Source: Thelonectria olida (lineage: Eukaryota > Ascomycota > Sordariomycetes > Hypocreales > Nectriaceae). Taken from it: DNA of 64,000 bases. The DNA lies in assembly GCA_020736575.1 (NCBI GenBank), contig JAGPYM010000006.1, positions 1,426,001 through 1,490,000 on the forward strand, written 5' to 3'. The notes beneath the pieces are model-generated. The model did no database searches, was not told the origin of the DNA, and saw only the letters and a program-made list of their open reading frames with translations. Shown in pieces: positions 11,930 to 24,662 of this stretch; within the stretch, counting starts at the first letter, position 1, and each line of letters opens with the position of its first letter. The position numbers and the translations under genes are program-made.

Positions 11930-14900
11930 TTTGAAGCTGGAGCGACTCGACGGGAAAGGAGGCTGGGAACAGAATAAAGGTCGAAACGGAGGCGAGAGAC
12001 GTTCGAGTCAACTCGGTTGGAGGCTCGGGTCACAGCCAGATGAAGTTGTCGATCGAACTGAGGGCGTAACGATGGGAAGTAGCGATAGTGACAACGGCAG
12101 TCGGATGGAGAATTGGTCACCGGGAGTCGTCGAAAAAGGATGGGATGGAGATGGATTGGGATGGCTGGGTAGAATGGAGAAATCGACGACTACAACTGCA
12201 GCTGGGCGGAAGTGGGTGTGGAGAGGGAGGGAGAAGCTGAAGTGAGAGCGAGAGGTTGATTAGGGGAGGGAATGCAAGCTCCAGGGGGGGTGAGAAAGCG
12301 GACTAGGCCAGTCGCAGCGGGAGAAGGTAGCCAAGGTACCTCCAGCCAAGGTTAGGTATATGGCGCGAGAAGGAGGGGGCTGTCGAATTTCGGCCGGGGG
12401 GGAGGTAAGAGTCGTTAGAGCCCTTTCGGTGGTCCTTCTTTTTCAGTGGATAGTGGGTACCTTCAGGTACCTAACCAGTAACCAGTAGGGTGGTAGTGGT
12501 GGTCGGTCCCGTCGACTTGGTGGTGGCAGCGGAAGAGCGACGACACCACTGCGCGACTCCGTGAGAGAGAACAAGTGAGGGCCCTAGGAAATTCGCCCCG
12601 GGTAGGAGTGGGTTCACTTGTGGTGAAGCCAGACAGGGATCATGGCAGGGGCAAGGACTGCTCCAGAGGTGGGTGGGCAGGGGGAGAAGCAGGAGAATGA
12701 ATGCCTTATGAGCGGACGGCATTTATTCGTTGTAATTATCCTTCATACTGCCTTGAATAAGGAGCCGGTGTACACAATTATTACTGCTTCGTGCATAGCA
12801 CTTGTGTTGTCGAGTCAGGCAAAAGGGGGATTTGAGATGAACCGCAGTCAAGATATGCGTATCCGAAATGAGCGTCTATTGCGCATTTGTCATCCTGTCC
12901 GAAGACATCAAGAGACCGCGGTCAACAAGATATTCGTACTTTGTATTTGACTCCGTGAATACCGCCGGGTTTAGGGCAAGAAAGAAGAGTGTTGTCCGTC
13001 AAAAAGAAGAAGAAGAAGCAAAAAAAGAAGAGAAAAAGAAACAAAAGGCCCAAAATGAAGTAAAGGAGCAAGGGTAGGATCAAAAGAAGAAACAACAAAC
13101 GGAGGATGAGTTACTTCCTCCAATGGAGGAGGGAAGAGGGACGGGGCGACGGCGACGCCCGCAGGGTTACAGCGACTGCATCCAGCATCCGTAGGTCGAT
13201 TTGCACCTGGCCAAGCGAAGATATCCATCCAAGCACCCAATTCCATTTCCACGGGCGACAAGTTGGTGTGCCTGAGCAGTAGTGGGTGCGTGCACGTCCT
13301 TGGGGCTGTACTTCAAGATTATATGTCAGTGCCGTGGCTTCAGAGGTATCGTGTTGAGGGGAGCCATCTCATGGGGAAGGACGAGAGCAGGCGCGACCCC
13401 ACCACCCTAATAACTCGAGCTTGCATCCCACCTGCCTTTTGGTACCACCGCCCCGTGCCTGCGAGGTCGAGAAGGAGAAGGATAGCTACGACACCGTTCA
13501 CCGTCACGAAAAGTCAAATATTACGAATTGAGAGGCCCGCGAATGACACCGGCAGCACATCTCTTCATGCGAGAGACCACTTGCGCCACTTGTCAGGACC
13601 AGCCAAAGTCGTCGTCCGCCAGGTACCTCGACATGAAAACAACCCACCTCGTTGATGAGCCAGGAAGCCAGATTGTTGTGGAGTGGTGTTTCTAGAGCTA
13701 ATCCTGAGTCAATGAGCTAACTAACAGACAAGATCCTGAGGTCATCTCCCCAGCCAGGCCCAAGCCCCTTGTGAAGAAGGTATCCATCCATAACAATTCG
13801 CTGTGGCCATACTCCGGATTCAGTCCATGGCTTGGTGGCACCAAGTACACGCGGTACTTCGTACGTCTCCCCTTCACGCTCGGTTCATCCACGCTGATTA
13901 TTAGCATCCGGTAGCTTGGGATTGTCCTTGTTGGCCGCGAGCTAGGACCTGTCGTTGGCTTCTTCTCGTCCCCTGCTGCTTTGACCTGAACGGCCTCATC
14001 GAGCATCGGCTCATCCCTCGAGAGCCATCCTCAAGGACCCCAAGGGTCCAGCCCAGAGCTGCTCCCAAATCATCAATTATTTCCTGGTACTACCGTACAG
14101 CCGTGAACCTGTCGACGATTTGGCTTGCGTATTTTCCGGCCTGCAGCTCGCAGGCGTGAGAAGGGACCAGGCTAGGCTCCCCCCGGCAGGAAATCGGAAA
14201 TCACCCTGCCGGCCTGCCCATCGACCTCCCACTAAGAGAGCAAACCCCCTAGAAATCCGTTCCGTCCAGCCTCGTCGCAACATTTCCGACTCCAAGTTAA
14301 TAGCTACCCGGGAGTTTTCCATTAAAGGATGGGAGGCGAGCCTTTTATCGCTTCGAAAACTTCGTCACCGTCTCCCCTCCCACAGCCCCGAGCTGCTAGA
14401 ATGGTAACGTCTGTGCCCCTTTCGTCGTGAAAACAACCTCCGTGGTTACAAGGTCTCGGATGCCCGCAGCATCCCAATCCTTGTCCTACAGCTTGTGTGG
14501 GATGCTGCCATGGCTGGGTCAACCTCGTCCTAGAACATACATCAATCAAGTCTCACCAGTTCCAACTTTGGGCGTCTGCTCTCTAATCAACTACGATCTA
14601 TCGGTATGTGGACAAAAGACTGACGGGCCCTAGCCAGTCCGAACAACAAAAGTCTGGCCGAGTCTGGGTTCGCCAGCTGCCGCGCTGCCTGCGGAATACG
14701 CTTAGCTTGGTTAAAGCATGCTCTCCACAAGTCTGCAAAGGGCTGCAGGTACCTGACTCAATACTTCACAATCAGCACCACATGTGTAAAGTACGGACAC
14801 AAAGGGCAGCCAAAATACAACACCATGATCAATTACCACTAGAGGGGGCGGCATGGAACGCAAGCGCGCGCGTATATTCAGGCACAAACCGCGCATACAT

Positions 14901-15958
14901 ATATTTTGTGTCTGCAAACAGACACAAAGACGGGGCAAATTGAAGACTGCACCGGAGTTCTCCATCGCTCGTCGACATGTATGGACGTATCGCTATGGGG
15001 CGTCGTTCTGCAAGCCCTTCCCGGGGGACAAGGAATGGGGTGGAGGGTCTTGTGGGGCCCCTCGGAGCTCCAAAGGGGCAGTTTTGCTCTCTTTCACTGA
15101 GGAGTTTGGGTCTTCGAATCCCTTTGACCCGTTGCGAGAGCGCGGGAACGGTCGTGCGTCGCCCCGGCTGTCGATCATGGTCGCTTTATGTTGTGCCAGC
15201 AGAGAAAACCAGCGAGTTATCGGCCGTTGCAAGGCCCCAATCCCGAAGGTGTCAGCGTCCTACACAAGACCAAAGCGTTGGATACACGGTACCAAACACT
15301 CTTCATCCACACATGTCCTATTTCGTCATCTATCGTACGACTTCCAAGCCATTGCCCCGGCCCAGTCTCAAGTCTGAAGCGGCTGGTTGTCGGTAATCCC
15401 TCAAAGAGGAAGTCGGCGTTCTTTGGACACTTCCATTCCTTGGATAATCCAGCCAGCTCTTGTTCTTGCATTACTGGTGATGCCAGAAAATGGACGTCTT
15501 CGTCTACGAATACAGTCACAGCGAGGTGGCGACTGCGACGCTGATGCTCTGGTACCTGCAGCGCAATGCTACCTCCCCCATGACTGGCCCAGCTGTCCGA
15601 CTGACCCGAAACTGGCACTTCATCTCGGCAGCTTGTTTCCCTTTCTCAGATAGATTCCAGATTCCGTCCTTCCCCCGGAGCCGTGTTCGGACGTGGCCAT
15701 AATGGTTTTCTTCCCTCGGGCGTGTGGTACCAAGATTCGGTTTTGGGATTTCACAACCTGGCTCATGAAGGGCCGCTGTTGATCAATCAACTCTAGCAAA
15801 CGGTTCCGTCTACTCTACCTCCACAAGCGCAATATTTCCAACGACTTCGCCGGCCCTAGCAAGAATCACCATGGCCCCGACGCAATTTGCGGTACCTCGA
15901 AATGACCCGCAGGGCATCCACATACATGGCCAACTATCCCCGGTAGCACCAATTACAA

Positions 15959-16860
15959 CCTAGTCGAAGCTTGGTTAACCATGTCGAATTCCCCTGCAAC
16001 GTCGCCTTCACCAGTCACCTTGTGCATGTCAAGGACATATGACATGAGCGCCCTCTTTGCATACGAATACTCAAGCTGCTTTCTTGGGTGTTACGGCTAC
16101 GATGCTCTCTGAAGTCGAAACAGAATGGATTGTAAATGCCCCCCATGCTAACAGTTTGATTCGCAATATGAATATCCGTGAGACACATGGCAGCGACGAT
16201 TTCGTACTGTCGACTGACATCCCAGAATAATATTGGATGACGTCTTGCCCATAATGGTGGACCAATATACCTGCAACTCTTTGCTTCATTCACGAACACG
16301 ACATGTATCCCAATATGGCCTCAGTTCCCAATCATCTCTCCTGACGCTTCACTGTCCCCGAACAACCGACGGACGGCTCACAGGTCGGGTGGTAGGAGGA
16401 GAGGTCAAGACTTACCGGCTTGGCACCCCTTGAACCTATTTGCTCCTCTCGCACGGCCTTGAACCTGGCCCCGCGAGGCTTGTCGGCGTCCAGTCGACCT
16501 CAAGTGTCTCCTGTCTGTTGTCCAGTGTGATACGACGGATCGTGAGACCATCCTTCTCGAATCCAAACCCCTGGGCCATGCCACTTCCAACTCGGGCTTC
16601 AAATTACCAATGCTACCCTCCATAGCAACATTCAACTGCGAAGCAATATGGCCCTCGGCTCTAGCAACGTCTGGCCCCCATCGGGTCAAATGTCCACATT
16701 TGCTAGGACAGATCGGAGCCTGGGCGATTGTTGGTTCTCGACGCCAATGCAATCATCTCTTTAATCCAATCGATAACGGGAGCCGTCAGTTGGAGGTTCG
16801 ATATGTTTTCTTTTTCCCCATGAGTCCGAGCCTAGGCCTTGCCACGGAGCCGCAGACAGA
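15959..16860 (-). pseudogene. Possible decayed protein-coding gene, family unknown
   Basis: Reading the minus strand from 16860 down, protein-like segments follow each other but in different frames, with stops between them: NLQLTAPVIDWIKEMIALA near 16.8-16.7 kb, GHIASQLNVAMEGSIGNLKP near 16.6 kb, GFGFEKDGLTIRRITLDN near 16.5 kb, CLTDIHIANQTVSMGGIYN near 16.2 kb, and MSYVLDMHKVTGEGDVAGEF near 16.0 kb ending at a TAA. They have mixed composition, unlike shadow frames. The simplest reading is one gene broken by several indels and stops; introns explain it less well because few junctions show donor and acceptor sites. I do not recognise the family. Confidence 0.3.
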
Positions 16861-17455
16861 GCGAATAGGATTGGCTCTAAAAAAAATACCAATCACAGAG
16901 GCTTCGTGCCACATCGCGTCATGCCTGCCTGTTTCGTTTTCACAGTTGTTTCTTTTTCTTCAAGATCTTCTCTTCTTGCAATCCGCAAGCCACTTGTGGA
17001 GAAGGAGGCTTTTCAGCTTCAAGGGCATGCGGCAAAGGCCAAAGGGATGCCTGATTGTGGCTTTTTCATAAGGGTCCTGAGAAGACATGGGTTCCGAATG
17101 AGGAAGCAGAATGTGGAGTGTGAACGGCTTTCGTCTGATGCATCCGCATGAGGCAGTTTTGTTGATGGTCATGGTCATATCAATTGCCCTACCCTACACT
17201 CACAACAACCAAGTCTTTGTTTCGGCGTCAACAGTGGTATTCTACCTTCGAATGATTGATGCAGACTATAAATTAACAGTGTAGGTTAATCCAGGGAGTA
17301 TTCTGGGAATGGTTGGTTTTTAGCCGATGATATCGGGTATTAGTATCTCTTTCAGACCCTGAGTGGCGGCTTGCTTTTGCAAACAATTCGTAATATAAGC
17401 GAGGCATAGCAAAACGCCTCGCACAGCCGTTTGGATTCTGATTTGACTCGCTCAC

Positions 17456-17593
17456 CTCTCCGACTACAGTTGCACGACGATCTGCCAAATACACGAGGTG
17501 CCAAGGTATGAATGGAATCTCCACAGTCTCAAACCCTGTAATTGAGACTTGGACGCGATCTTCCTCAACAGGTAGAAAGGCCTTTTGCTGCAT
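17456..17593 (-). CDS. Exon-like open segment, possible small or fragmentary gene
   Basis: An ATG at 17593 opens 46 codons of balanced composition (VQVSITGFETVEIPFIPWHL in the middle) that stop exactly at a GTGAGC donor (donor G at 17455). A TATATA sequence lies upstream near 17740. No convincing second exon was found, and the unspliced frame continues to 17273 with low-quality sequence. It may be a first exon, or another relic like the fragments at 16-16.9 kb. No family recognised. Confidence 0.2.
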
Positions 17594-17893
17594 CAAATGC
17601 AAGGGATAGAAGAAACAAAGAGTGCACCCTCAAAAGTTTCGTTTGGGCAGGACGTATCAGAAAGAAGGCTGATACCCTACACACAAGCACTAGGCTTCAC
17701 ATAACAAACACCGACCATAGCAACCCACGTATGGGAGTGTATATATTTCGGCAAGGATATGCGACCCATTATTCCCCTCTCTTCTCCGTTGTCACCGCTT
17801 TCCCTTTGACCCATGTCGGCTCATGACACAATGAGGTGTCCGATTCTTGCCATGCTCGTGCATGGCCAAGTGGCAGTCCCGTACATGATTCGA

Positions 17894-17923
17894 GAAGAAG
17901 AAGAAGAAGAAGAAGAAGAAGAA
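17894..17923 (+). repeat. (GAA)10 microsatellite
   Basis: Ten perfect GAA units in intergenic DNA 165 bp downstream (3' side) of the acetoacetyl-CoA synthetase gene, which is on the minus strand. Confidence 0.95.
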
Positions 17924-18087
17924 AAGGACGGAACCAATCAAGAAGGAGATATGATCGTATTGAATAACCAGACACGCCGTAACCCTCTAACAGTATAGAT
18001 CCCATCATAACCGCCCGTCCTCAACTTGTTTCCCCTCACACACCCTTTTGACACCTTTCCGTTGTTTTATCTAACCTACAACCCTAT

Positions 18088-20441
18088 CTAATGAGTCTTC
18101 GTCCACTCTGTAAACCAGTCTAGCGCCTCAGGATTTGCTACGCTTGCATTCGTCTTGACCTCCATTCCCGAGAGAATCTGTTTAACAGCCACCTCGATCC
18201 TATTCATCATGTTAGAAAAGTCTCATCGTCGAAAGAAACGTGTGGTTAGACGAGTTTACTTACTTCTTGCCGTTGCCCGTCTTGGGCACACCACCGCCGC
18301 ATTCTTCCACAAAACCAGGGACGTGTCGGGGACTCAGCTCAGCCTTGATCTTGGCTTTGATGCGTTTTCGCAAATCATCGTCAAACTCCCTGCCCTCCAC
18401 CATGACGACGAAGAGACACACCGTCTCGTCCGTGTCCTCCACGCGCCGTCGCCCTACGCACACAGCATCGGCCACCTCGGAGGCAAAGAACCGGGTCAAA
18501 ATGTTATAGATCTCGGCGGACCCGAATCGCACGCCCGAGGGCTTCAGCACACCGTCTGATCGTCCAAGCATGACAAGACTGCCTGTTCCAGCATCGGGGA
18601 TCTTGACAAAATCACCGTGGTGCCACACGGCGCCCTTGACGTTGCAAATGTCCGAGAAGCGCTCAAAGTACGCGGCTTGGTATTTGGCCTCGCCGCCCTT
18701 TCCGAAGAAGGTCAATGGCTGGCAGGGGAAGGGCTCCACGCAAACGAGGTCGCCTGGTTCGCCGGCGGGAACGGCATCGCCCGTGACGGAGTCAACGACG
18801 CGAATGGCCATTCCCAGGCCGGCGCACTGGATCTCGCCCACGCGGACGGGAAGAAGAGGGCAGGGGGCGCCGAAGAGGGAGATGATGTCGGTTCCGCCGG
18901 TGATGGAGGCTAGGTTGACGTGGGCCGGGAACGCTTCGTAGACGAACCTGAACGTGGACGGGGGGAGTGGCGAGGCAGTCGAGTAGATGGCCTCGAGACG
19001 TGAGAGGTCGATGCCGGGCTCGCGGACGGGATACACGTTGTTGGCTTCGAGGGCGGTGAGGTAAGCAGCCGAGGTGCCAAAGTGAGTGACTTGAAGGTCA
19101 GATAGGAGGCGCGGCAGAGATAGATGGCCGCCTGGACGGAACGGCGAGCCAGAGTAGACTATCACGGTGGCTCCAACGGCGAGGGCGCCGATGCTCCAAT
19201 GCCACATCATCCATGAAGTGGTAGTGTAGTAGAGCATCCTGGAAGAGCTGGAGAGAGAGCAGTGAAGGAGGTGCTCCTTCTTATGCTGGATGAGCGTGCC
19301 TAGGGCAGTGTGAACGATGGCCTTGGGCAGGCCAGTCGTGCCGCTCGAATATAGCACGTAAAGAGGGTGGGATGGTGGGAGTTGTTCAAACTTCAGGGGC
19401 TCATCCGAGGCGGAAGCCAGTAAGCTTGCATACTCAACAGCTTTGACACCCTGGGTAGTGAGAGCCTCGAGGCCGAGGCCACCAGTTCGGATGTTGTCGA
19501 TGACAATGACAGTCTCTAACCCCGTGGCGCGCAGGGCAGTGACGATCTCCGTCGTCTTTGGCACACTGGACCATTCTTTGCCGTTGTAAACAGTGCCATT
19601 GTCTGCGAAGAGAACCTTGGGCGCAATCTGACTCAATCGATCCAGCACAGCACTCACGCCGTTATCAGGACTGATACCCGTCCACACGGCGCCAACCGCG
19701 GCGGCGGCAAGCATGGCGACAAGAGCCTCGACATGGTTGGACACGTAGCCGGCAACGACGTCGTTTGGCTTGAGACCGGCGGCTCGCAGGGCATTGGAGC
19801 AGCGGCGGACGGCATCGCGGAGGTCGGCCCAGGAGGTGGTGACGGTGGAGCCCGGCAGCTCGGTGAGGGTAATGACGGCCGGGGCGGAGGGGTCCGGGGC
19901 CGGAGATGTGGCGGGGAAGAGCAGGTTCTCGGCGAAGTTGAGGCGGGACGAGGAAAAGAAGTCCGGACGGGGGAACATGGGAGCGTTGGGGGGGAGGACC
20001 TGTGGAGAAAGCGCGAGTTTGAGTGAGCGAATGAGTATTGGCAGTGGGTGTTGGTATGTGAGTGTAAGTGTGTGTATCTTGGATGAGATATCGGCGGTTT
20101 TCATGAACCAATTTCAATCTCACTTGAGGTGGTGCTTTCATGTGAAGTTGTCTCCTTTCTGAAAACAGAAGATGATGTGAAGCCAATTCACTCCCACAGA
20201 GCTTTTATCATACCTTATCGAATGGCGTCGAGGCCGTGATGCCTACATAGTGCCATACCTCCTCCCAGAACAGTGCAACGTTATCAATCGACCACTGGTA
20301 CAGTGATGGATACCCGTCGAGTCCGAGGCCGTATTTCTTGTTAATATGCTGGAGAAAGCGCCACATGGGCGTTGAAGTCGGATCTGGATGATTCCAGAGC
20401 ACGTCTGGGACGCCTTTCTTATCGACGGACGGGACAGCCAT
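18088..20441 (-). CDS. Acetoacetyl-CoA synthetase (acetoacetate-CoA ligase)
   Basis: Three exons (20441-20214, 19999-18264, 18199-18088) give 691 aa. The N-terminal part has the ACAS N-terminal region (GLDGYPSLYQWSIDNVALFW, residues 41-59), followed after the first intron by APMFPRPDFF and SRLNFAENLLFP. The AMP-binding core carries the phosphate loop YSSGTTGLPKAIVH and ends with the acyl-adenylating lysine region PKTGNGKK, split by the second intron. Residues after the lysine (IEVAVKQILSG) fit the family. The enzyme makes acetoacetyl-CoA from acetoacetate, ATP and CoA in the cytosol, feeding sterol or ketone-body use (family knowledge). The start ATG at 20441 opens the frame; the frame extending upstream to 20702 is leader. 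It is divergent from the Lcb2 gene. Confidence 0.93.
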
Positions 20442-23400
20442 TGCTACTGAGGAGGAGGATGGGTGGTTCTCGAGAGACGTATTCAGAGGATGAAAGAGAG
20501 GAGAAAGAGGAGAGCGACCAGAGAGACACGGAGAAGCCAGTAGACACACCGTCTGGACGAATGAGATTCTCGTTGGGGACGGTCCGAACGGAGAGCAAGA
20601 ACGATATCGGAACTGCGCGGCGGTTCGGAATCGAGCCGAGGAGGATGGAGATGGCCCAATGGATGGATTTAAAAGGCCGCGACAGACACAATTAGAGGTC
20701 AATAAGACAAAAGACTTGGACTAAACGAGAGGCCATCTACCGATAGAGTCTCGAATTGAGTTCTGGCGATGTCCCCAACGTTTGCGACCTTGTTCCGAGG
20801 TCTCATTTTGGTGCGGAACACTACAAAAGCAACTCGCTCGCCGCTTGAAGCCGCCCCCTCCCGCCTGCTCTCGGCTCTCCAACCCCGCCGAACCTAAGTT
20901 AAGCCGCGCGCCGACCCCCGACGCGGGTGTGGCTGGTGGTGGGGGAGGCTGATGTAATGAATGTGTGGCTCAATCCATCAGGCTGTTGCTCTGCTCTGGG
21001 GGCTGGTGGCTCAGCACATCCCACCCCGTGGCTGAGTCCCTATGACGCGGTGGTAATTACAACTCCAGGCAGCGACTGAAGCGAGAACAGGAGGGGAATG
21101 AATTCATCGGCAAAAGAAACGGACATTATTAAAAACACCCGAGACACTGTGACGAGCAAAAGCGCCGGCGTTGAGACATGGAAGAAGGGGAAGGGATAAA
21201 AAGGGTGATGGCTAATTATTCGAACAGGCCGCTGCTCCTCTTCCCATCTCCGTGCCAGGGCCGGAAGGGGTTCAAAACTTGAACGAGACCCTCATCAATT
21301 TCGCCAAAGATTTGGAACCCATGGCAACGCCACGGGCTGCTCGATCTTCCCGAGGCCGCCGGCTGTGCCGCAGTGCCCGCAGAGCGCCGCAGAATGCCAG
21401 AGCACTTTGACAGCCTTCTTGGGAAGAGAAGGAAGGGGTTGTTTCCTTTGGTACGTCATGTTGGTGGGATGGCTGTTCATGGATGAGACGCCGACTTTGT
21501 ATGGCTGGCTGTTCTGAGCGTCTCCCCTGCACTTGCAGTCGTGAACCCTGAAAAGAAGTGAGCATCCATCAATGATCTGATAGATAACCCCGACTCCCGA
21601 CCGTGTCGTCGACTTTGGAGACCAGTGACGGAATCACGATATAAGTCCGGGACAGAATGGCACGATAAAGTCGGAAAGCGAATGCATCTCCTCAACGCCA
21701 TTGCATTCGCATCGTCGACTATCGCTCGAGTCAGCGCTTAGAAAGCCAGTTATCTATTCACCTGCGTATCAATCCGGGGAGAGTGTCGCGGGGGCCTGGA
21801 TCCTAGCCGTCGGGCGTGCATTAGCTGGATGCTTGAGCTTGACGTTTGGCGGTGAAGAAGCATTCCCCCACGAGAGACGGATGTCGTGCGTTTGCGGCTG
21901 TCTGAGGGGACCGAGGTCGAGGACAGTTGGCCAACCATTGGGTTGCATCTTGCATTGACTATGGTATCGGATCATGTAGGCATCAGATGTACATGATGCA
22001 TCTAGATTTAGGTGCTGAAAGCCATCGAATCCTTCAGATACCTTAGCCGCCTTGGGTTTTGCTGTTTACGAAGTACGAAGGAACTACGACGTATTGCGTC
22101 CCAACAATACTGTGCCCTGGATCATTGCGTCCCCAGTCAGGCCTCGATCCGCGGCATGAGGAACAACAATGGAGTTCTGTAAAATGAAAGACAGCTGATC
22201 AGGGGCGAAAAGAGGCCGCCAGAAGCGACCAAAAGAAACAACCCCATTCATTGTCTGGTCACTGTATTCATTGGCCTGCTTGAGCACTTACTGTAAGAGG
22301 ACTTTGGACGAGCCGAATTGCCCCATGACCGATTCCCCGGGAACGACGGCGGTTCGCTGTTGGGGCCCTTGTCGAGTGTCTGGTTTGGTGATGGATGCTT
22401 CAGGGTTTCATCCACCCAAGTCATCCGCTTGCAAGGCGCATCAGCGTTTGCTGATGCGATGCAACATACTCCGCTCCGTATCATTATGTAGGCATTACGA
22501 ATATTCGCAGACAAGCCTCGGCATGCGGCATGTCAGCAACTCAGCCAAGGTATTCGTACATTCGCAACGCAAGCGAAAACAAAAAAAGTTGGCGAAAACC
22601 AAGCTGGTGAGCGGGCAGCGGCACACGCACAACACTCCTCGACGGCTCCGCGAGATCCCATTCGCAGAGCTCACCGCCCTTGTCCGGACAGCTCGGGAAG
22701 CAAGGGGTCAACCTCTTGCCCAGTGTTAAACCTTGGGCAGCTGGGTCTAGAGCACAGCACCTTATTTGGTTAGGAGCTTGTCGCGAAGAAAGAGGCTGCC
22801 CTCTTTTTCTCTTATGACAGGGGAGCCAACAGGATGGAATCAAGGGGTTCGGATGTGATTGGGCGGCCCGCGAGTGTGGGTGATGATGGAGGGGATGGAT
22901 GGCACAGACGCTGCTTGATAAAGGTGAAGAAGCGAAAGGAAAAGAGACACCAGCCCAGGGCTTTTCTTCCATTGACGCCGGCGTGTTCGCTGTCTCGGAG
23001 TTGAGGAGTTTGCGCGTACTTGCCGACCGTCCTTGCTGGCGAGGTGAGGGTTTGGCGATGCTTCAGAAGGGCCCTGTCAGGACCCAGGAGGAAGCCGAAA
23101 CAGAGGTGAAGACACAGACGACGAACCCTGGTTCAGATGGGCTTGGAACAGGACCCGGTCTTGCCCGTGAATGTTCATGGATGTGGATGCGCAGTGAGTT
23201 GTTCGGCATGTCCATCCACAGATCATGTTGAAGAGGCTGAAGCTCCGTCAAGCTCCGTGCTCTGTTCCGCCGCCCCCGCCGCCGAGTTGCCGCCCGCCCG
23301 TTGTCGAGGCTCGTTGACTTTGTTCGATGCAGTCATGAAGGTGTGTGACCGAAAATGTGGTACGGTACGAAGTGACCTACATATTGAATTGGCTTTTAAT

Positions 23401-24662
23401 CCTCGTCGCCCCAGTCGCCGGCTTCCCGTCGTTCCTGTAGTTAGGTTCTGTTCTTCTTCTTCCTCTTCTTTCACGTTGGCTTGATCCATTGCAACTCCAT
23501 CACATCACCTTGGCTATCACTCAGTCACGGCCCTCAAGACTCGGGGATTGGCTTGGAGGTTTCCGGCCGAGAGGCGTTCGTCTCACCGACTCCTTACTTG
23601 AGGGTTGTTATACCTCAACCGAAACCTTCCCGCTCGAAAAAACAAACAAAAAAGACCGAAACGAACGATTGGACGAAACCTTGTGTGTCTTGGTGGTTGG
23701 AATTTACACGACCTTGTTTGTTGATGTGAATTGACTTCCATCGGAGAAGTGAGGACAACAACTGGTACGTGTGCACAACGATACTCATTGATTCATGGTT
23801 TCAATTGCCTTGTTCTCCCCGACGTCACCTTTGACCCCCCGCTGGCTTTACTTGAACCATCTTGTTCCATTGAATGAGGTTCGTGCGTTCATCCTCATCT
23901 TGCTCGTTGGGAGGAGGACTGCACGAGATTGATGAGTGAAGAGTGACGCAGGCGCGTTTGTGTGGGTGGATTTGGGCCATCTCCATTTCCCATTTCCCAT
24001 GCGGCCCGCTTCCTCTGTTTTTTTCTGCAAGTGGATCAATCAATGTCGACTGCCAATTTCACTGTGCAAATCTCCAATTTTCTTCCCCCCCCTGTCTTCA
24101 GGTGCAGCCCCGACTGCCCCCTGTGCTGTGAACCCATCAGCAGCTTGTGAAGCTCGGGCACAGCGTACGCCACCTCCTGCGCCTCCTGCCTCATTGCCCG
24201 AACTCACCTCCTTCACCATCGATTCTGCTACTCTCCCAGCTTCAATCCGACCACATCCGCATCCTGCATCTCAAACCATTCTGTTTCTTCCTACTTGTTT
24301 TTTTGTTCTTGTTATCTTGACTTCTTGATTTGAATTGACCGCTCTGCATTGCACTAATACCGCCTCGCTTTGCTCTGCTTTGCTCTTCTCTTCTCGTCTC
24401 ATTGTATCCTCTCAACCACCTCCTCAACCCTCCATTAATCAGCTCTCACTGCCTCTACCCCAGCGGATCATGCATCGTCATCCACACTCGAGCAAATTCG
24501 TCTGATAACCACCGAGCAACCCGCTGACCGTGCCGGCCCTCAGATTCCAGCAAACCTTGATCGCTGAACAATCCTCGGCGTGTCTTCCCGATCAAGCCTT
24601 GGAGTTTACCTTTGCATCTCGCCAAACCTTTCTCAACTGCAAATCTAGACCTTCCAGGAGAA
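20442..24662. other. 4.2 kb divergent intergenic region
   Basis: Shared upstream region of acetoacetyl-CoA synthetase (minus) and the Lcb2 gene (plus). No gene could be supported. The last 600 bases before the Lcb2 start are strongly pyrimidine-rich (runs of TCTTCT near 24.38 kb), typical of a fungal core promoter and leader. Short open frames here are not protein-like. Confidence 0.5.

Larger units (their letters stand above)
11930..18087. other. 6.2 kb interval with no intact gene; holds degraded-looking coding fragments
   Basis: The right flank of the G-beta gene (11930-12700) is its promoter and leader. An A-rich tract of AAG repeats lies at 13003-13060 and a GAA microsatellite at 17894-17923. 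Between 15.96 and 16.86 kb the minus strand carries several protein-like segments in different frames (listed separately), and another exon-like piece lies at 17456-17593. No complete gene model can be built. Confidence 0.45.

Noticed and set aside
12990..13060. A-rich AAG tract, possible transposon poly-A tail
   Set aside because: No target-site duplication or retroelement coding sequence next to it; reads as simple-sequence DNA.
15217..15618. 133-codon minus-strand frame downstream of the relic gene
   Set aside because: Somewhat protein-like, but no motif and no clear continuity with the relic segments, so not included in it.
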